Source of the DNA: Arenibacter echinorum
GTDB taxonomy: Bacteria; Bacteroidota; Bacteroidia; Flavobacteriales; Flavobacteriaceae
Assembly (NCBI RefSeq): GCF_003259375.1
Contig: NZ_QLLN01000003.1
Coordinates: 715,590 to 779,589 of the forward strand
Direction: 5' to 3'
Length of the DNA stretch: 64,000 bases
Part shown: piece by piece, positions 45,217-54,241 of the stretch
Numbering within the stretch: the first letter of the stretch is position 1
Layout of the letters: each line of letters begins with the position of its first letter
Program-made: the position numbers and the translations under genes
Notes under the pieces: generated by a model
Seen by the model: the letters and a program-made list of their open reading frames with translations, nothing else
The model's database searches: none
What the model was told of the DNA's origin: nothing

Positions 45217-45339
45217 TTGATTTCTTGTTTAATATTAATCCAAAAGTTCTAAGGACGCATACATCCAATAGAACAGAAATTATGCCAATTCCGGCTTATC
45301 CGTTGATCGGCATGAATATATCTTCCTGCTTATAATTAA

Positions 45340-45843
45340 TTACGGTAGGTCGTTTTTTGTAAATTCATAAACCACGGTCATCGGTTGTCCCTCCACCGTT
45401 ACTTTTGAAGTCATTCTCAACTGTTGATCGGTCAGTTGTTCAATGTCCAATCTATAGCCCAAACCTCCGGAAATATCCTTATACTTCTCGTCTATAAACT
45501 TAAATTGCAACTGACTGGCCATTCCTGGTCTATCCACAACAGACCAACGGATAAAGCGCTCCGCGCCATCGCAATTGCTATAATTACCCAACATATAGCT
45601 CCCAGTACTATTATTGTTTCTAAAAAACCAAGTGCTGCCTTCAAAACAAGTGGCATCGGAATCATTAAAAAGTACCGATTTAAATTTTCCCTGCCCCCCT
45701 TGGTAGGAAACATTGTTTAAAATCCAGTTACCGCTCAAAACACTTCTATCCTTTCTTGCCGTCTTGGATACGGAACAGGAGGTAACAAGACCGGTTGTAA
45801 ACAACACTAAAAATACAAGCTTTCTTAAATGCATAATTTTCAT
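45340..45843 (-). CDS. Lipocalin-like lipoprotein
   Basis: A 167-residue protein with lipobox VTSC (Cys23) and a lipocalin-like domain: LSGNWILNNVSYQ, then alternating beta strands, DIEQLTDQQLRMTSKV. Such proteins are common in Bacteroidota and their ligands are unknown. It lies 123 bases upstream of the OmpA-type gene and could share its transcript. A second start at Met4 is possible. Confidence 0.82.
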   Translation of the reverse strand: MKIMHLRKLVFLVLFTTGLVTSCSVSKTARKDRSVLSGNWILNNVSYQGGQGKFKSVLFNDSDATCFEGSTWFFRNNNSTGSYMLGNYSNCDGAERFIRWSVVDRPGMASQLQFKFIDEKYKDISGGLGYRLDIEQLTDQQLRMTSKVTVEGQPMTVVYEFTKNDLP

Positions 45844-46177
45844 ATTTATTATTTGAACATATATACGTTGAAACTGGAAAAAAAGTATGATGCTCCGGTA
45901 TTAATTGTGAAGATTTAAACTAATAGCTTCAGGCACAGAATACTCCGAACAACTTATTTTTTTTCAAAGCTATTGTTAATGGCAACAATTGCTTTGCTCG
46001 TATAAAAAAACAATTGACTTTACCCCAATTGGGGCTCGGTGGCAATCGCAGAGTGCCAGCCTGACTATTTATAATAATGTTCTTATAAAAAACAAGGGAA
46101 AGCATTGCTTTCCCTTGTGCATTAACAGCCAAAACTCTAATATTAAAACCAACAAACAGACTGCTAACAAAACAACT
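45844..46177. other. Intergenic region with one terminator
   Basis: A 334-base stretch between the lipocalin-like gene and the 125-residue unknown gene. It holds the terminator at 46085-46118. An open frame on the minus strand (45929-46132) crosses this terminator and shows no family match, so I do not call it a gene. Confidence 0.5.
46085..46118 (-). terminator. Rho-independent terminator after the GreA-like / unknown pair
   Basis: A 12-bp perfect stem (ACAAGGGAAAGC / GCTTTCCCTTGT) with a 3-base loop. On the minus strand it is followed by six T. It lies about 60 bases beyond the stop at 46178. Confidence 0.9.
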
Positions 46178-46555
46178 TCATAATTTCCCCAAAATCTGGG
46201 TATATAGTTCTTCCTTTAATTTGTGCGACTCCTGCAAAATGCCCGCATATAGAGTACGATACTCTTCATGTTTGTTTACATAGTATATATCGCATTCCAT
46301 GTCTTCGCATTCATTTAAATTGATCATGGAACTCTTATATCTGAAGAAAACACCTAGGTGCAATTTGTTTTCCAAGTTCAATTCCCTCAGTTTACCGATC
46401 ATATCATCTTCATGCGACAATTTCATGGCAATGTTGATCAGGATTTCCAACTCTCTGCCGTTGTTCACCAAATGTCCTATCCAATTGCTCAGCTCCAGGG
46501 CATCTTTTTTGGCAATTAACCTATCGTCTGAATCATGCTCATAAAACACTTCCAT
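46178..46555 (-). CDS. Hypothetical protein paired with a GreA-like gene
   Basis: A 125-residue acidic protein that I do not recognise. It has no signal or membrane segment and is predicted mostly helical (LELSNWIGHLVNNGRELEIL, KLREL repeats, HKLKEELYTQILGKL). It contains three Cys, two of them near ECEDMECDIYY. It starts 2 bp after the GreA/Rnk-like stop and shares its terminator, so the two are one transcription unit. A helper or regulator of the GreA-like protein is a guess from position only. Confidence 0.75.
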   Translation of the reverse strand: MEVFYEHDSDDRLIAKKDALELSNWIGHLVNNGRELEILINIAMKLSHEDDMIGKLRELNLENKLHLGVFFRYKSSMINLNECEDMECDIYYVNKHEEYRTLYAGILQESHKLKEELYTQILGKL

Positions 46556-46557
46556 AC

Positions 46558-46977
46558 CTACAATAAAATATCAGAATTAATGGTGTTATGTACTTGCTTT
46601 ACATCAGCAACCTTAAGGGTTTGTTCCCCATTCCTAAACTCCCAAACAATATCGTCCCCCTTGGCATAGCCAATAACTGCTGCTCCCATTGGTGTAAGAA
46701 TTGATATTTTGCTATTCTTGAAATCACCCTGCGATGGAATCACTAATTGGAATTGTTTGGACCATCCATTAACTGCTTGTATGGTAACAATGGAATTGAA
46801 CCTAATGACGTCTTTGGGCATTTCCTCCTCGTTATAAACCACTGCAGACTTCAACTCTTCGGTCAACTTTTCAATGGAACTCTTATAAGTATTATCAGTG
46901 TAAAACCCTGATACATTTACCAGACGCTTTAATAGGACGAACTCCTTCTCCTCCAACACTAAATTTCCGTACTTCAT
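46558..46977 (-). CDS. GreA/GreB-type (Rnk-like) protein
   Basis: A 139-residue protein. The C-terminal GreA/GreB FKBP-like domain is visible: DVIRFNSIVTIQ, SILTPMGAAVIGYAKGD. The N-terminal part is a short helical segment, not the full coiled coil of GreA, resembling Rnk, the nucleoside-diphosphate-kinase regulator. It may bind RNA polymerase near the secondary channel, but the GreA cleavage tip (Asp-Glu) is not evident. It is followed by a 125-residue unknown in the same unit. Confidence 0.85.
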   Translation of the reverse strand: MKYGNLVLEEKEFVLLKRLVNVSGFYTDNTYKSSIEKLTEELKSAVVYNEEEMPKDVIRFNSIVTIQAVNGWSKQFQLVIPSQGDFKNSKISILTPMGAAVIGYAKGDDIVWEFRNGEQTLKVADVKQVHNTINSDILL

Positions 46978-47000
46978 AATTCTGTGTTTTTTATATTTAT

Positions 47001-48284
47001 TTATGGAAATATCCCTCTTTGAACATAAGCCTTTTCTATTCTTTCAATAGCAATGATATAAGCTGCAGTTCTCATATCCCCATCCCTATTTTCCGCCGTT
47101 TCATAAACCTTTTCAAAGACTTCCTTCATTTTCTTTTCCAGCTTGGCCAATACTTCCTCCAATTGCCATAACTCCCCGTTTCTATTCTGTAACCACTCAA
47201 AATAGCTGCCAATTACACCTCCGGAATTACAAAGAATGTCCGGAATAATTCCCACTCCATTTTTCAATAATATCTCCTCGCCTTCCACATCGGTAGGTCC
47301 GTTTGCCCCTTCCGCTATTAAAAATGCCTTGATCTTAGCTGCGTTCTCTGCTGTGATTTGATTACCCAAGGCAGCAGGAATACATATATCGCAATCCAAT
47401 TCGAAAAAATGGTCCTTTTCCACCACTTGCGCCAAGGAATAACCTACAATACTGCCCTTGTTGTCCTGCATATACTGGTACAACTTGGATACTTCAATGC
47501 CATCGCTGTTGGTAATACTGCCATAAGCATCCTGCACTCCTACCAATTTAGCCCCTTCCTTTTCCAAAAAATGAGCAGTCCAATAACCCACATTTCCAAA
47601 ACCCTGAACAATAAACCTCTTGTTCTTTAGGTCGACCTTTTTCTTTTCGGCCCAATATTTTATGTTCAGAAAAACACCATAGCCTGTAGCCCTATCCCTG
47701 CCTTCAGAACCTCCGGAACCCAAGGGTTTTCCAGTTACCACATGCTGATTTTTAGACCTTTCGGCCGGCGATTTTGTAGACATATACGTATCCACAATCC
47801 AAGCCATGGTTTGTGAATTTGTATTTATATCTGGGGCCGGTATATCGTGTTCCGGGCCAATATTGTCGCCTAATGCATATGTAAACCTTCTGGTAATCCT
47901 TTCCAATTCGGCAGTCGAATATTTGGAGGGATCAATTTGAATCCCTCCCTTTGCACCACCATAAGGCAGACCAGCCAAAGAAGTTTTCCAAGTCATCCAC
48001 ATGGCTAGGGCTTTTGCCGCATCAATATCAACAGTTGGGTGATAACGTAGTCCACCCTTATAAGGTCCTAAGGCGTTATTATGCTGTACCCGATATCCGG
48101 TAAAAACTTCAACATCCCCATTGTCCATTTTAACAGGGAAATGTATCAGTAATTCATTATTGGTGATACTGAGTATTTTTCTAATATTGCTATTTAGATT
48201 AATAATATCGGCAGCATGATCGAATTGACGCATCACGTTCTCCAACATGCCCTGTTTTGATTCTGTTTTTGACTTTGTAATCAT
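47001..48284 (-). CDS. gdhA: Glutamate dehydrogenase (Glu/Leu/Phe/Val family)
   Basis: A 427-residue dehydrogenase. The substrate/catalytic Lys is in GGAKGGIQIDP, the active Asp in HDIPAPDINT and the dinucleotide fold in VQGFGNVGYW. The length is that of hexameric catabolic-type GDH. It interconverts glutamate and 2-oxoglutarate. It begins 10 bp after the stop of the Cys-rich mini-protein gene. A GreA-like unit follows 24 bp downstream on the same strand and could be partly co-transcribed. Confidence 0.96.
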   Translation of the reverse strand: MITKSKTESKQGMLENVMRQFDHAADIINLNSNIRKILSITNNELLIHFPVKMDNGDVEVFTGYRVQHNNALGPYKGGLRYHPTVDIDAAKALAMWMTWKTSLAGLPYGGAKGGIQIDPSKYSTAELERITRRFTYALGDNIGPEHDIPAPDINTNSQTMAWIVDTYMSTKSPAERSKNQHVVTGKPLGSGGSEGRDRATGYGVFLNIKYWAEKKKVDLKNKRFIVQGFGNVGYWTAHFLEKEGAKLVGVQDAYGSITNSDGIEVSKLYQYMQDNKGSIVGYSLAQVVEKDHFFELDCDICIPAALGNQITAENAAKIKAFLIAEGANGPTDVEGEEILLKNGVGIIPDILCNSGGVIGSYFEWLQNRNGELWQLEEVLAKLEKKMKEVFEKVYETAENRDGDMRTAAYIIAIERIEKAYVQRGIFP

Positions 48285-48294
48285 AAATATCTTT

Positions 48295-48462
48295 TTAGAA
48301 TAATCTCACTTCACTTTTAAAAACCAAATTATTTCCTCCAGGTACTGCCCTTGAATCCGCTGATTCAAATTCATTGCAGTTCCAAATATGTTTCTTATTT
48401 TTTGTAAGTACACATGTTTTGAAATACTTACAACTTGGACATAAACTAGTGTTGTTTCCCAT
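48295..48462 (-). CDS. Cys-rich mini-protein, putative zinc-binding
   Basis: A 55-residue protein from ATG 48462 (the frame is open to 48483 with a weaker start). It has four Cys in the order C-x-x-C-x5-C and a later Cys after a Trp (SLCPSCKYFKTCVLT, then IWNCNEF), a plausible zinc or Fe-S mini-domain. I do not know a named family, though small CxxC proteins of this style are seen in Bacteroidota. It is 10 bp upstream of gdh, likely in the same transcript. A regulatory or metal-sensing role for gdh is inference. Confidence 0.6.
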   Translation of the reverse strand: MGNNTSLCPSCKYFKTCVLTKNKKHIWNCNEFESADSRAVPGGNNLVFKSEVRLF

Positions 48463-48644
48463 AACCGTGTATTTTAGTAACACATTAAGGGCAACTAGAG
48501 TGCCATAAAACCAGAGAGTAAATTATTCTATGTTCAAATAACTGTAAATCAGAATTTTAATATGAATTGAATATTATTTTCTTGAATATGAAGATGGGAT
48601 ATTTTCCTCAGATGGGTAATTATTACTCATCTAAAAAAAGGGAT

Positions 48645-49979
48645 TTACTGAATTTTTTGACGCAATGTTTTGCGATCGATCTGAAGAATTTCTGCCGCTT
48701 TGGATTTATTATTGTCGGTAGCCACCAATACTTTTAAGATGTATTTTTTTTCAACTTCCCTTAAAGGCAACAGGTTGTCTTCGGGAAAATCTATCTTATA
48801 TTTCAAATTATCCGGTAAGTTGTCTATTTCGATTCTCTTATCGCACATTATTACCGCTCTTTGAATTACATTTTCCAGTTCCCTAATATTTCCCGGCCAT
48901 GGGTATCTTTCCAAAAGCTCCATGGCCTCGGGTGCAATGGTTACCAACCTATCCTTGTACTCCACCCCATATTTTAAAAGAAATTTGTCCACCAACAAGG
49001 GTATGTCTTCTTTTCGTTCCCGGAGAGGTGGAACATTGATTTCCACAACGGTTAACCTATAATAGAGGTCTTCCCGGAACATTTTTTTTTGAACTAGGGA
49101 ATATAAATTACTATTGGTAGCCGCAATGATGCGGATGTCTATTTTTTCTATTTTTTGGGACCCCACCTTCACCACTTCCTTTTCCTGCAACGCTCTTAAC
49201 AATTTGGATTGCACGGACAGGGATGCGTTGCCTATTTCATCCAAAAATAGGGTACCCTTGTCCGCAGCCTGAAAAAAACCGTTGCGGTTTTCATTGGCTC
49301 CTGTAAATGCACCCTTGGCATAACCAAAAAGCTCAGCCTCCAAAAGACTTTCCGGAATAGCTCCACAGTTTACTGCAACAAAAGGCGCCCTGGAGAATTT
49401 TCCCATATAATGCACAGAACGGGCCACCAATTCCTTTCCGGTGCCACTTTCCCCATTGATCAGGACTGTTGCCTTGTTGTCTTTCACCCTATCTATAATA
49501 TCGGTCACTTTTTTTATGGCCTCGGATCTACCAATGAGCTCCCCATAAGCATCAACATTATTATTTTTAGTACTTGATTGACCGCTGGTGCCTACCTTGC
49601 CAGGGGAATTGCCCTTGAACGATTTTAATACCGCCTGCTTTAATTCCTCTTTGGTAAAAGGTTTGACCAAATAATCCAAGGCCCCGGATTTTATAACGCT
49701 CATGGCGTCATCTACCGAAGGATAGCCGGTAACCACTAATTTTGGCAACTTGGGATAATGTTCAGAAACGTATTTAACCAGCTGCAGTCCATCTACATCC
49801 GGCATTTTAAGGTCCGTAATCAAAAGGTCTATTCTGGAATCTTTTAGGATCACCAAGGCCTCTTTAACGGAAACAGCCTTATAAGTGTGGTAATTGAAGG
49901 ATTGAAGGTGTCTATGGATTAGTTCCAATATATTTACATCATCATCTACGATCAATACATTCTCTTTATTAAAACCCAT
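48645..49979 (-). CDS. NtrC-family sigma-54-dependent response regulator
   Basis: A 444-residue regulator. The receiver (residues 1-~120) has the phosphoacceptor Asp in LLITDLKMPDVDG. The AAA+ domain shows Walker A GESGTGKE, the sigma-54 contact loop GAFTGA and Walker B GTLFLDEIG. A Fis-type helix-turn-helix ends the protein (SKAAEILQIDRKTLRQKIQ). It activates RpoN-dependent promoters. It is 4 bp downstream of the histidine kinase gene, its cognate sensor. Targets are unknown; I found no clear RpoN promoter nearby. Confidence 0.96.
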   Translation of the reverse strand: MGFNKENVLIVDDDVNILELIHRHLQSFNYHTYKAVSVKEALVILKDSRIDLLITDLKMPDVDGLQLVKYVSEHYPKLPKLVVTGYPSVDDAMSVIKSGALDYLVKPFTKEELKQAVLKSFKGNSPGKVGTSGQSSTKNNNVDAYGELIGRSEAIKKVTDIIDRVKDNKATVLINGESGTGKELVARSVHYMGKFSRAPFVAVNCGAIPESLLEAELFGYAKGAFTGANENRNGFFQAADKGTLFLDEIGNASLSVQSKLLRALQEKEVVKVGSQKIEKIDIRIIAATNSNLYSLVQKKMFREDLYYRLTVVEINVPPLRERKEDIPLLVDKFLLKYGVEYKDRLVTIAPEAMELLERYPWPGNIRELENVIQRAVIMCDKRIEIDNLPDNLKYKIDFPEDNLLPLREVEKKYILKVLVATDNNKSKAAEILQIDRKTLRQKIQ

Positions 49980-49983
49980 AATC

Positions 49984-51081
49984 TTAAATTTTCGGAAAAT
50001 TAACGATAAATATAGCCCCTTTAGGTTTGTTGGATTTATACTTTATTGTTCCTTTATGACTTTTTACTATACCGTGAACCACACTTAATCCTAATCCAGA
50101 ACCTTCACCAACAGGCTTAGTACTGTAAAACGGCTCAAAGATCCTATCACTAATTTTGGGATCTATACCTGGCCCTTCATCCGTGATGCAAATTTCAATA
50201 TTTTTGTCAGTTTCCTTTAACTCTATTTTAATCTTGCCTTTAACCAAGGAAAAGTATATGGCATTGAGCACCAAATTAAAAATAACCTGTGTCAACTGAA
50301 TAGTATCGACCCTAAGAAAAATGGGTTGGGCACTCAAATTGAGTTGGTGAACAATTTTCTTTTTCTTAAAGCTGGGCTCCATTAAATTAACAGCGTTCGT
50401 TATTATAGGGCCTATATTGACCAAGGACATCTGCTGGGGCATTTCACAGGCAAAGAACATGAGCTTTTTAACCACTTCCCTGGAAAATATGGCACTATTT
50501 ATAATTTTATCAACATCCTTGGAGGCTTGGGTGTCCTGAGTTATCCTAGTTTTCAATAATTCGGCAAATCCAAGTATATTGGCTAAAGGGGTATTTAGTT
50601 CATGGGCGATCCCAGCAGTAATTTCACCTAAAATACCTAGGCGATCTGCCCTTTCCATTTTACGTTTTATAATTACCTCATTGTCCTTGATCTGTTTTCT
50701 TTCCAAAAGATTACCGACCTCCAAACACACATTTCGAAGCAATTTTTCTTCTTCCTGCAAAAAATCAACTTTGCTAAATTTTGGCTTGGGATAGGCCACA
50801 TGTATTTCACCTACCTTCTTATTAAAAACCTTTACACTGGACTCCAACGACACAGGATCATCCGGGAAATCTGGCGTAACTATATTGTATTGCTCCGAAA
50901 TGAGTTTCACTTGGGCAGCGTCACTAAAAAGCCAAGCTTTCTGCAAACAATGTAGAATTCCCTTTAAGGCATCTTCAACCTGTTCATAGTCGCAATTCAC
51001 GATAATAGAGGTTACCTCATATAAACAAGTAAGCTCTTTTATACGCTCCTTGAGTTTTTCTTCTGCTGTAATCATCTGCAT
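49984..51081 (-). CDS. Cytoplasmic sensor histidine kinase
   Basis: A 365-residue kinase with no membrane segment. The N-terminal ~140 residues are a GAF-like sensor region (LYEVTSIIVNCDYEQVEDAL). The H-box is GIAHELNTPLANILGFAELL and the ATPase core contains FNLVLNAI, DEGPGIDP and GSGLGLSVVHG. It phosphorylates the NtrC-type regulator encoded next. It follows the E1 gene by 29 bases, so the three genes may be one long transcript with the metabolic enzyme first. Confidence 0.95.
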   Translation of the reverse strand: MQMITAEEKLKERIKELTCLYEVTSIIVNCDYEQVEDALKGILHCLQKAWLFSDAAQVKLISEQYNIVTPDFPDDPVSLESSVKVFNKKVGEIHVAYPKPKFSKVDFLQEEEKLLRNVCLEVGNLLERKQIKDNEVIIKRKMERADRLGILGEITAGIAHELNTPLANILGFAELLKTRITQDTQASKDVDKIINSAIFSREVVKKLMFFACEMPQQMSLVNIGPIITNAVNLMEPSFKKKKIVHQLNLSAQPIFLRVDTIQLTQVIFNLVLNAIYFSLVKGKIKIELKETDKNIEICITDEGPGIDPKISDRIFEPFYSTKPVGEGSGLGLSVVHGIVKSHKGTIKYKSNKPKGAIFIVNFPKI

Positions 51082-51110
51082 ATAGTTCCATTTTAATTTT
51101 CGGGAGATAC

Positions 51111-53087
51111 CTAATAGGATAACAAATTTAAAAGCTCCTGCGAAAATCTTTCTTTGGGCAAATAATTGTTTTCCAAATTTTTCGCAAAAGGAATGGGCGT
51201 CTCCAAACTGGCAACCCGCTTTATGGGTGCATCCAAGTATTCAAAACAATTTTCCACCACCAAAGCGCAAATGTCACTGGCCACTCCCCCAAACAAACTA
51301 TCCTCCTGTAAGATAATAAGTTTGCCGGTCTTTTTCACGGAGGTAAAAATTGCATCCATATCCATGGGCTGCAAGGTCCTCAGATCAATCAGATCGGCCT
51401 TTATATCCGGATTGCCATTTAGTGCTTCCAAAGCCCAATGTACCCCCAAACCATAGGAAACTACGGTAATATCCGTGCCCTCCCTCAATAAGGAAGCCTT
51501 ACCAAATGGCAAAGTATAATAATCCTCAGGCACGTCTTGGTAAATATTCCTATAAAGTCCTTTATGTTCAAAAAACAATACCGGATTGGGATCATTTATA
51601 GAGGTGGCCAAAAGGCCCTTTGCGTCATATGGAAAGGCTGGATAGACCACCTTTAATCCCGGAGTCTTTGTAAACCAGGCCTCGTTGGTCTGGGAATGAA
51701 AAGGTCCTGCCCCCATCCCTGCCCCACAGGGCATCCTTATTACAACATCTGCATGCTCTCCCCAACGGTAATGTACCTTGGCCAAATAGTTTACAACAGG
51801 GTTAAATCCGGTACTTACGAAGTCGGCAAACTGCATTTCCACTACCGATTTTACACCGTTTATGGAAAGACCCATTGCAGCAGAAACCACTGCCGATTCA
51901 CATATAGGGGTATTTCTTACCCGGTCCTTCCCAAAGGCCTCCACAAAACCCTCGGTAATCTTAAACACTCCCCCATAATCTGCGATATCCTGCCCCATGA
52001 CCACCAAGTTTTCGTGCCTTTCCATAGATTGTTTTAATCCTTGGGAAACCGCATCTATCAACCTTATATTTTTGGTTATGGACTTATGGTTAATTTCCTG
52101 ATAATCAAAATTTTTATAAACATCCCTTAATTCCTTTGTTTCATCTACTTCTATCTCATTTTCAGCAAAGGCCTTTTTTAGATCGTAGTCTATTTCCGCG
52201 AATATTTCATTTTTAAAAGTTTCTATCAAATGAGCCGAAAGAATCTTTTCCTTCAAAAGAAAGTTTTCAAAATTCGCAATGGGGTCTTTTTCCTCCCAGG
52301 CGTCCAATAATTGCTGTGGGACATATTTGGTGCCACTTGCCTCCTCATGGCCACGCATTCTAAAGGTTCTAAATTCCAATAATACAGGCCTCGGATTTTT
52401 CCGCATACTCTGACAAATAAAATCGACCTGCGAGTACACTTCCAAAATATTGTTACCCTCCACAATATGCGATTCCATTCCGTAGCCTATTCCCTTATCC
52501 GCCAAATTTTCACATCTGTATTGCTCGTTTGTTGGGGTAGACAAACCATAACCGTTGTTCTCTATACAAAACAGAACAGGTAAATTCCATACCGCAGCAA
52601 GATTTAAGGCCTCATGAAAATCGCCCTCGCTTGTACCCCCCTCCCCTGTAAATACAGCAGTTACCTTATTATTCTGTTTCAGAAGGTCTGCAAGCGCTAT
52701 CCCGTCGGCTACCCCCAACTGGGGACCCAAATGGGATATCATCCCCACAATTTTATATTGCTGGGTGCCAAAGTGAAAACTTCTGTCCCTACCATTGGTA
52801 AAGCCATTACTCTTACCCTGCCATTGGGAGAAAAGTCGGTGCAAGGGTATATTTCTTGTGGTAAAAACACCAAGATTGCGGTGCATGGGCAAGATGTATT
52901 CATCAGGCCTTAAGGCACTGGTAACCCCCACAGCTATTGCCTCTTGTCCTATACCGCTAAACCATTTGGATATTTTTCCCTGACGTAGAAGTATCAACAT
53001 TTTCTCCTCTATCAAACGCGGTTTTAGCATCCGTTGATAAAGTTTCAATTGCATGGCCTTATCAACACTATCTCCTTTATATTGCAT
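51111..53087 (-). CDS. Fused alpha/beta E1 component of a branched-chain 2-oxoacid dehydrogenase
   Basis: A 658-residue fusion of E1 alpha (about residues 1-330) and beta (about 335-658). The alpha part has the thiamine-diphosphate motif GEGGTSEGDFHEALN...NNGYG and the beta part has QFADFVSTGFNPVVN and MPCGAGMGAGPFHSQ. It oxidatively decarboxylates 2-oxoacids (branched-chain or pyruvate) and passes the acyl to a lipoyl E2 elsewhere. This fused form is typical of Bacteroidota. Precise substrate (BCKDH versus PDH) is inferred from length and motifs. It may also supply branched acyl-CoA primers for lipids. Confidence 0.93.
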   Translation of the reverse strand: MQYKGDSVDKAMQLKLYQRMLKPRLIEEKMLILLRQGKISKWFSGIGQEAIAVGVTSALRPDEYILPMHRNLGVFTTRNIPLHRLFSQWQGKSNGFTNGRDRSFHFGTQQYKIVGMISHLGPQLGVADGIALADLLKQNNKVTAVFTGEGGTSEGDFHEALNLAAVWNLPVLFCIENNGYGLSTPTNEQYRCENLADKGIGYGMESHIVEGNNILEVYSQVDFICQSMRKNPRPVLLEFRTFRMRGHEEASGTKYVPQQLLDAWEEKDPIANFENFLLKEKILSAHLIETFKNEIFAEIDYDLKKAFAENEIEVDETKELRDVYKNFDYQEINHKSITKNIRLIDAVSQGLKQSMERHENLVVMGQDIADYGGVFKITEGFVEAFGKDRVRNTPICESAVVSAAMGLSINGVKSVVEMQFADFVSTGFNPVVNYLAKVHYRWGEHADVVIRMPCGAGMGAGPFHSQTNEAWFTKTPGLKVVYPAFPYDAKGLLATSINDPNPVLFFEHKGLYRNIYQDVPEDYYTLPFGKASLLREGTDITVVSYGLGVHWALEALNGNPDIKADLIDLRTLQPMDMDAIFTSVKKTGKLIILQEDSLFGGVASDICALVVENCFEYLDAPIKRVASLETPIPFAKNLENNYLPKERFSQELLNLLSY

Positions 53088-53184
53088 GTTATGTTTTTAT
53101 TCTTTTTGGCTTAAATAATTTATAAATGTAACAAAACGGAAAAACAAAGTTGAATAATATTTAAAGAAGATTAGCCATATTTAT

Positions 53185-53192
53185 TAACTTTG
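53185..53192 (+). promoter_or_regulatory. TAnnTTTG -7 box of the oxygenase gene
   Basis: TAACTTTG at this position ends 15 bases before the first ATG (53208). If used, the leader is very short. No -33 TTG at the right distance is seen. Confidence 0.45.
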
Positions 53193-53207
53193 ATTTTATT
53201 AAAAATA

Positions 53208-54164
53208 ATGATGATGAGTTCAATACCAAGTGTAAATCTTGAAGATTTTATATCCGACGATAAAAATAGAAAAGAAAAATTCATTAAAGAGATAGGAAGT
53301 GCCTTCGAGAATATTGGATTCGTAGCATTAAGTGGTCATTTTTTGTCCGATAAGTTGGTAGACGATCTCTATTCTGAAATCAAGAATTTTTTCAACCTAT
53401 CACAGGAAGTCAAAGATAAATATGAAATTCCTGGCATTGGAGGACAAAGAGGATATACATCTTTTGGAAAAGAACATGCCAAGGGAAAAAAGGAAGGTGA
53501 TTTAAAGGAATTTTGGCATTTTGGACAGTATTTGGAAAATAATCCAAAATTGGAAAAGGAATATCCTGCCAATGTAGAGGTCCAAGAATTGGTCCATTTT
53601 AATGCTACCGGTAAGGAAACCTATAAAATGTTGGAAAAAACGGCAAAATATGTTTTACGAGCACTTGCCCTGCATTTGGATCTTGAAGAAACCTATTTTG
53701 ACGATTATATTAAAAATGGAAATTCCATTTTACGGCCAATACATTACCCCCCAATTGAACAAGAACCTAAAAATGCCGTTAGGGCCGCGGCCCATGGGGA
53801 TATTAATTTAATTACCCTTTTAATGGGGGCACACGGTAAGGGACTTCAGGTAAAAAACCACGACGGGGAATGGGTAGATGCAATTGCCCAACCGGATCAA
53901 TTGATGATCAACGTAGGGGATATGCTTTCCCGTTTAACCAATAATAAATTAAAATCCACCATACACCAGGTGGTTAATCCTCCCAAAGAACTATGGGGTA
54001 CTTCAAGGTATTCCGTACCGTTTTTTATGCATCCCATAAGCGAAATGCCTTTAAATTGTCTGGAGAATTGTGTGGATAAGGACCACCCAAAACAATTTGA
54101 GGATATTACAGCTGGTGAGTTTTTGCACGAAAGACTGATAGACTTAGGCTTAATTACGAAGTAG
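53208..54164 (+). CDS. 2-oxoglutarate/Fe(II) oxygenase, isopenicillin-N-synthase-like
   Basis: A 318-residue enzyme from ATG 53208 (three ATG codons in a row; a TTG at 53190 is unlikely). The N-terminal DIOX_N part begins IPSVNLEDFISDD. The iron-binding H-x-D is in RAAAHGDINLITLL, the distal His in STIHQVVNPP and the 2-oxoacid-binding Arg-x-Ser in SRYSVPFF. The family includes ethylene-forming, gibberellin and antibiotic oxygenases; the substrate is unknown. It is first in a plus-strand group but 77 bp from the DinB-fold gene. Confidence 0.92.
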   Translation: MMMSSIPSVNLEDFISDDKNRKEKFIKEIGSAFENIGFVALSGHFLSDKLVDDLYSEIKNFFNLSQEVKDKYEIPGIGGQRGYTSFGKEHAKGKKEGDLKEFWHFGQYLENNPKLEKEYPANVEVQELVHFNATGKETYKMLEKTAKYVLRALALHLDLEETYFDDYIKNGNSILRPIHYPPIEQEPKNAVRAAAHGDINLITLLMGAHGKGLQVKNHDGEWVDAIAQPDQLMINVGDMLSRLTNNKLKSTIHQVVNPPKELWGTSRYSVPFFMHPISEMPLNCLENCVDKDHPKQFEDITAGEFLHERLIDLGLITK

Positions 54165-54241
54165 ATTAGTTTTTATCCAAGCTTTATTATTGCCTAGGGC
54201 AGTGAATAATCTTTAGTATTAACAATTTAATCTTGGACACT

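Noticed and set aside
45929..46132. 67-residue open frame in an intergenic region
   Set aside because: It starts inside a strong terminator hairpin, has no recognisable motif, and is of random-like composition.
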